Source: Chitinophagaceae bacterium (GTDB lineage: Bacteria > Bacteroidota > Bacteroidia > Chitinophagales > Chitinophagaceae). From it: DNA of 8,758 bases. The notes under the pieces were generated by a model that saw nothing but the letters and a program-made list of their open reading frames with translations, made no database searches and was not told the DNA's origin. Made by a program: the position numbers and the translations under genes. Every line of letters starts with the position of its first letter. Positions within the stretch are counted from its first letter, which is position 1. Positions 6,483 through 8,758 of the stretch are shown here, piece by piece. The stretch is taken from contig CANFLJ010000060.1 of assembly GCA_947447815.1 (NCBI GenBank), positions 1 through 8,758 of the forward strand, written 5' to 3'.

Positions 6483-8758
6483 ATGAATAAGTTCAAATTG
6501 TTTGCGTTGATTGGCTTCTTATTTACATTCAATGTAGTATTAAATGCCACTACAATAAAAGTATCCGATCAGGCTTCTTTGAATGCGGCAATTAAATCTT
6601 CTTTACCCGGCGATACTATCGTTATGTCTTCGGGTGAATGGAAAAACACCAAGATAGTATTTGAAAATAATGGTACCGCAGCTCATCCAATTGTATTGGC
6701 TGCAGCAGATGCTGGTAAAACAATACTTACGGGTAATTCTTCCTTAAGATTTGCGGGTAATTATCTGGAAGTAAATGGCTTGTGGTTTACCGATGGATAT
6801 ACGGACAATGCAGCCATTGAATTTAGAAAGAATGATAAAGTAATTGCCAATCATTGCCGACTAACAAATTGTGCCATTGATAACTACAACAAACCAGATA
6901 GATTTAATGCAGATAGCTGGATAATTATGTGGGGTAAATACAATAGAATAGACCACTGTACTATTGGCGATAAACTGAATGCAGGTACTACACTGATTAT
7001 CAATCTGAATGATGATAGAAGTCAGCAGAATTATCATTCAATAGATAGCAATCATTTTTATAAACATTCCCCTTTGGGTAGCAATGGAGGCGAGACTATC
7101 CGGGTGGGGGTGTCGCGTTATTCTCTTACTTCTTCCAACACTATCATTGCGCATAATTATTTTGAAAAGTGTAGTGGCGAAGTAGAAATTATCTCTGTAA
7201 AAAGCTGTTACAATAAAGTATATCAGAATACCTTTTATGAATGCGAAGGAGGTCTGGTATTGCGCCATGGTAATCACAACGAAATAGAAGGTAATTTATT
7301 CCTGGGAAATAATAAACCACATACGGGTGGTATAAGGGTAATTAACCCTGATCACATTGTGATGAATAATCTTATACTCAACTGTGCAGGCAATCGTTTT
7401 CGATCTGCTTTAGGCGTATTAAACGGTGTACCTAATTCGCAATTGAATCGTTATTTTCAGGTGAAGGATACACGTATAGAACACAATAGTTTTATTAATT
7501 GCAGTAGTATTGTTTTTGGTGCAGGCAAAGATCACGAACGTACTGCAGCCCCCGTGAATGTATTATTCAGCAACAACTACATAGATGGTAGTAATGGATA
7601 CTTAATGGAAGATATGAATAAAGATGGTGGTATCCTATTGAAATCAAATTTTACCAGTAATAAATTGTTAGTGACCGACGGATTTACAAACGTTTCTACC
7701 AGAAAAATGGTATGGCATGGACTTACCTTCAACTATCCCGTAAATAGCAATGCTGGTGCTGATTTGAATAAAGTTGGTTTTGTACAAAGAGAGAAAACGG
7801 GAGCGTATTGGTACAAGCCTAATGATGTACCATTAGCAAAAGGAACTACTATTAAAGTAAGTATTAATCAAAGTAAAAGTTTGCCTGATATTATTCAGAA
7901 GGTTTCCCCGAATGATACTATTATTTTGACCGATACGGGTAAGTACGAAATAAATGCTACCCTTTCTATTACCAAGCCTATTGCAATTGTAGCTTATCAA
8001 AATGCAGAGCTGGTAAATGTGGCCGAGAAGAGTTTAGCTACTTTTATATCCATAGAAAACGGAGGTAGTCTTTATATAAAAGGAGTAGCATTTAATAGTG
8101 CCTACAAAAGCTATGGCGATGTGCAGAGTGCGGTGGCTTCTGCCGAAAAAAATATGGCAAAACATTATACCTTAAAGATGGTAGGCTGCGAGTTTTACAA
8201 CTTTAATGAGAATAATTATGCATGCTATAAAGCCAATAAAAGTACCTATGCAGATAGTGTAGTTTTTGAGAATTGTATTTTCAGAAATATGAGTGGCAAT
8301 GCGATAGAACTGGCTGCTGAAAAAGAAGATAAAGGCATATACAATGCAGAATATGTAATGGTGCGCAATTGCAGTTTTAGCAATATGCTGGCGGGTGCTA
8401 TAAATATATACAGAGGAGGCAATGACGAGAGTACTACTGGCCCTTACGTAATAATAGACCATTGTGTGTTTGATGATGTAGATAATCGCGAGCAAGGTTG
8501 CGTGATAAAACTTTTGGGCGTGCAATATGCCAGAGTGACTAATTCGGTATTTACCAACTGCGGACAAGGGGGAAGGTCTGTATGGTTCGAGGAACTAGGT
8601 TGGGATGATGTACTGGTAGATTATTGCAACTTTGATAATGCAGGTAAAGTAGAATCTTTTCATGGCAAATTGTTTGGAGCACACAATCTATCTGTAAAAC
8701 CATCTTTTGAAGATGCTTTGAACCATCGTTACAAAGCCAGCAATAAAAGCGCCTTAAT
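6483..8758 (+). CDS. Polysaccharide lyase family 6 (chondroitinase B/alginate lyase-like), two beta-helix domains, 3' end cut
   Basis: Translation from the ATG at 6483 stays open for 758 codons to the right edge. A Sec signal peptide covers about 1-22 (cleavage near LNA). The N-terminal right-handed beta-helix holds NGGETIRVG (201-209), ISVKSC (237-242) and LRHG (260-263). Lys240 and Arg261 are 21 residues apart, as are the catalytic Lys250/Arg271 of chondroitinase B and Lys241/Arg262 of the alginate lyase AlyGC. Glu233 and Glu235 sit where chondroitinase B has Ca2+ ligands, with Asn201 a candidate third. A linker near 430-455 leads to a second beta-helix (about 456-758) with repeated N-C-x-F turns, making the two-domain AlyGC-like form. 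Little is probably missing, since such proteins run about 750-800 residues. The gene starts 9 bases after the transporter stop, so it is translated with it. No sorting domain or lipobox is seen, which favours the periplasm, but the C-terminus is not visible. Alginate or polyguluronate is likeliest; dermatan-like substrates are possible. Confidence 0.94.
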   Translation, partial: MNKFKLFALIGFLFTFNVVLNATTIKVSDQASLNAAIKSSLPGDTIVMSSGEWKNTKIVFENNGTAAHPIVLAAADAGKTILTGNSSLRFAGNYLEVNGLWFTDGYTDNAAIEFRKNDKVIANHCRLTNCAIDNYNKPDRFNADSWIIMWGKYNRIDHCTIGDKLNAGTTLIINLNDDRSQQNYHSIDSNHFYKHSPLGSNGGETIRVGVSRYSLTSSNTIIAHNYFEKCSGEVEIISVKSCYNKVYQNTFYECEGGLVLRHGNHNEIEGNLFLGNNKPHTGGIRVINPDHIVMNNLILNCAGNRFRSALGVLNGVPNSQLNRYFQVKDTRIEHNSFINCSSIVFGAGKDHERTAAPVNVLFSNNYIDGSNGYLMEDMNKDGGILLKSNFTSNKLLVTDGFTNVSTRKMVWHGLTFNYPVNSNAGADLNKVGFVQREKTGAYWYKPNDVPLAKGTTIKVSINQSKSLPDIIQKVSPNDTIILTDTGKYEINATLSITKPIAIVAYQNAELVNVAEKSLATFISIENGGSLYIKGVAFNSAYKSYGDVQSAVASAEKNMAKHYTLKMVGCEFYNFNENNYACYKANKSTYADSVVFENCIFRNMSGNAIELAAEKEDKGIYNAEYVMVRNCSFSNMLAGAINIYRGGNDESTTGPYVIIDHCVFDDVDNREQGCVIKLLGVQYARVTNSVFTNCGQGGRSVWFEELGWDDVLVDYCNFDNAGKVESFHGKLFGAHNLSVKPSFEDALNHRYKASNKSAL

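Noticed and set aside
8172..8567. Minus-strand open frame of 131 codons with hydrophobic runs
   Set aside because: It lies entirely inside the PL6 second beta-helix, where the plus frame has regular N-C-x-F repeats; the hydrophobicity is a by-product of the antisense reading.
1..8758. CRISPR array, tRNA/rRNA genes, insertion sequences, SusC/SusD pair
   Set aside because: I looked for regular direct repeats, transposase motifs, RNA gene signatures and TonB-receptor or SusD-like motifs, and saw none.

Overview
The window reads as part of an acidic-polysaccharide (uronan) utilization locus from a Bacteroidota bacterium. Three things point there: a type IX secretion (T9SS) C-terminal sorting domain on the gene at 2370-4022, promoter-like TAnnTTTG (-7) boxes of the Bacteroidota type, and an AT-rich sequence with little Shine-Dalgarno use. 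A free-living relative of Chitinophagaceae or Sphingobacteriia is a guess only; the sequence does not fix the family.

Layout: 1-934 (minus strand) holds a nearly complete Gfo/Idh/MocA-type NAD(P)-dependent oxidoreductase cut by the left edge. A 77-base divergent spacer follows, and everything after it is on the plus strand: a GH88 unsaturated uronyl hydrolase lipoprotein (1012-2190); a T9SS-exported jelly-roll protein that looks like a divergent PL7/PL20-type polysaccharide lyase with FN3 and sorting domains (2370-4022); an SDR reductase (4176-4931); an MFS uronate transporter of the ExuT/anion:cation symporter type (4980-6473); and a two-domain PL6 lyase (6483 to the right edge, cut). The last three are closely spaced (48 and 9 bases) and look like one operon. 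GH88 and the jelly-roll gene each have their own upstream spacer with a promoter-like box.

Inferred pathway: the T9SS-exported jelly-roll protein starts depolymerization outside the cell. PL6 (Sec signal peptide, catalytic Lys240/Arg261 pair) shortens the oligouronates, probably in the periplasm. GH88 removes non-reducing-end unsaturated uronyl residues from oligosaccharides. The MFS protein imports the resulting monouronate or its open-chain keto form, and the SDR reduces it toward 2-keto-3-deoxygluconate. PL6 + MFS + SDR is the familiar alginate arrangement. GH88 is not a usual alginate enzyme and suggests a glucuronic-acid-containing polymer (glucuronan or a glycosaminoglycan-like chain), so the substrate is unresolved.

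The most unusual points are a stretch of about 90 extra residues between membrane segments 1 and 2 of the transporter, the altered PL7-like motifs of the jelly-roll protein, the GH88/PL6 pairing, a Gly-to-Asp change in the SDR nucleotide loop, and a large AT-rich dyad overlapping the putative promoter of the SDR operon. No SusC/SusD pair, regulator gene, RNA gene, mobile element or CRISPR is visible.
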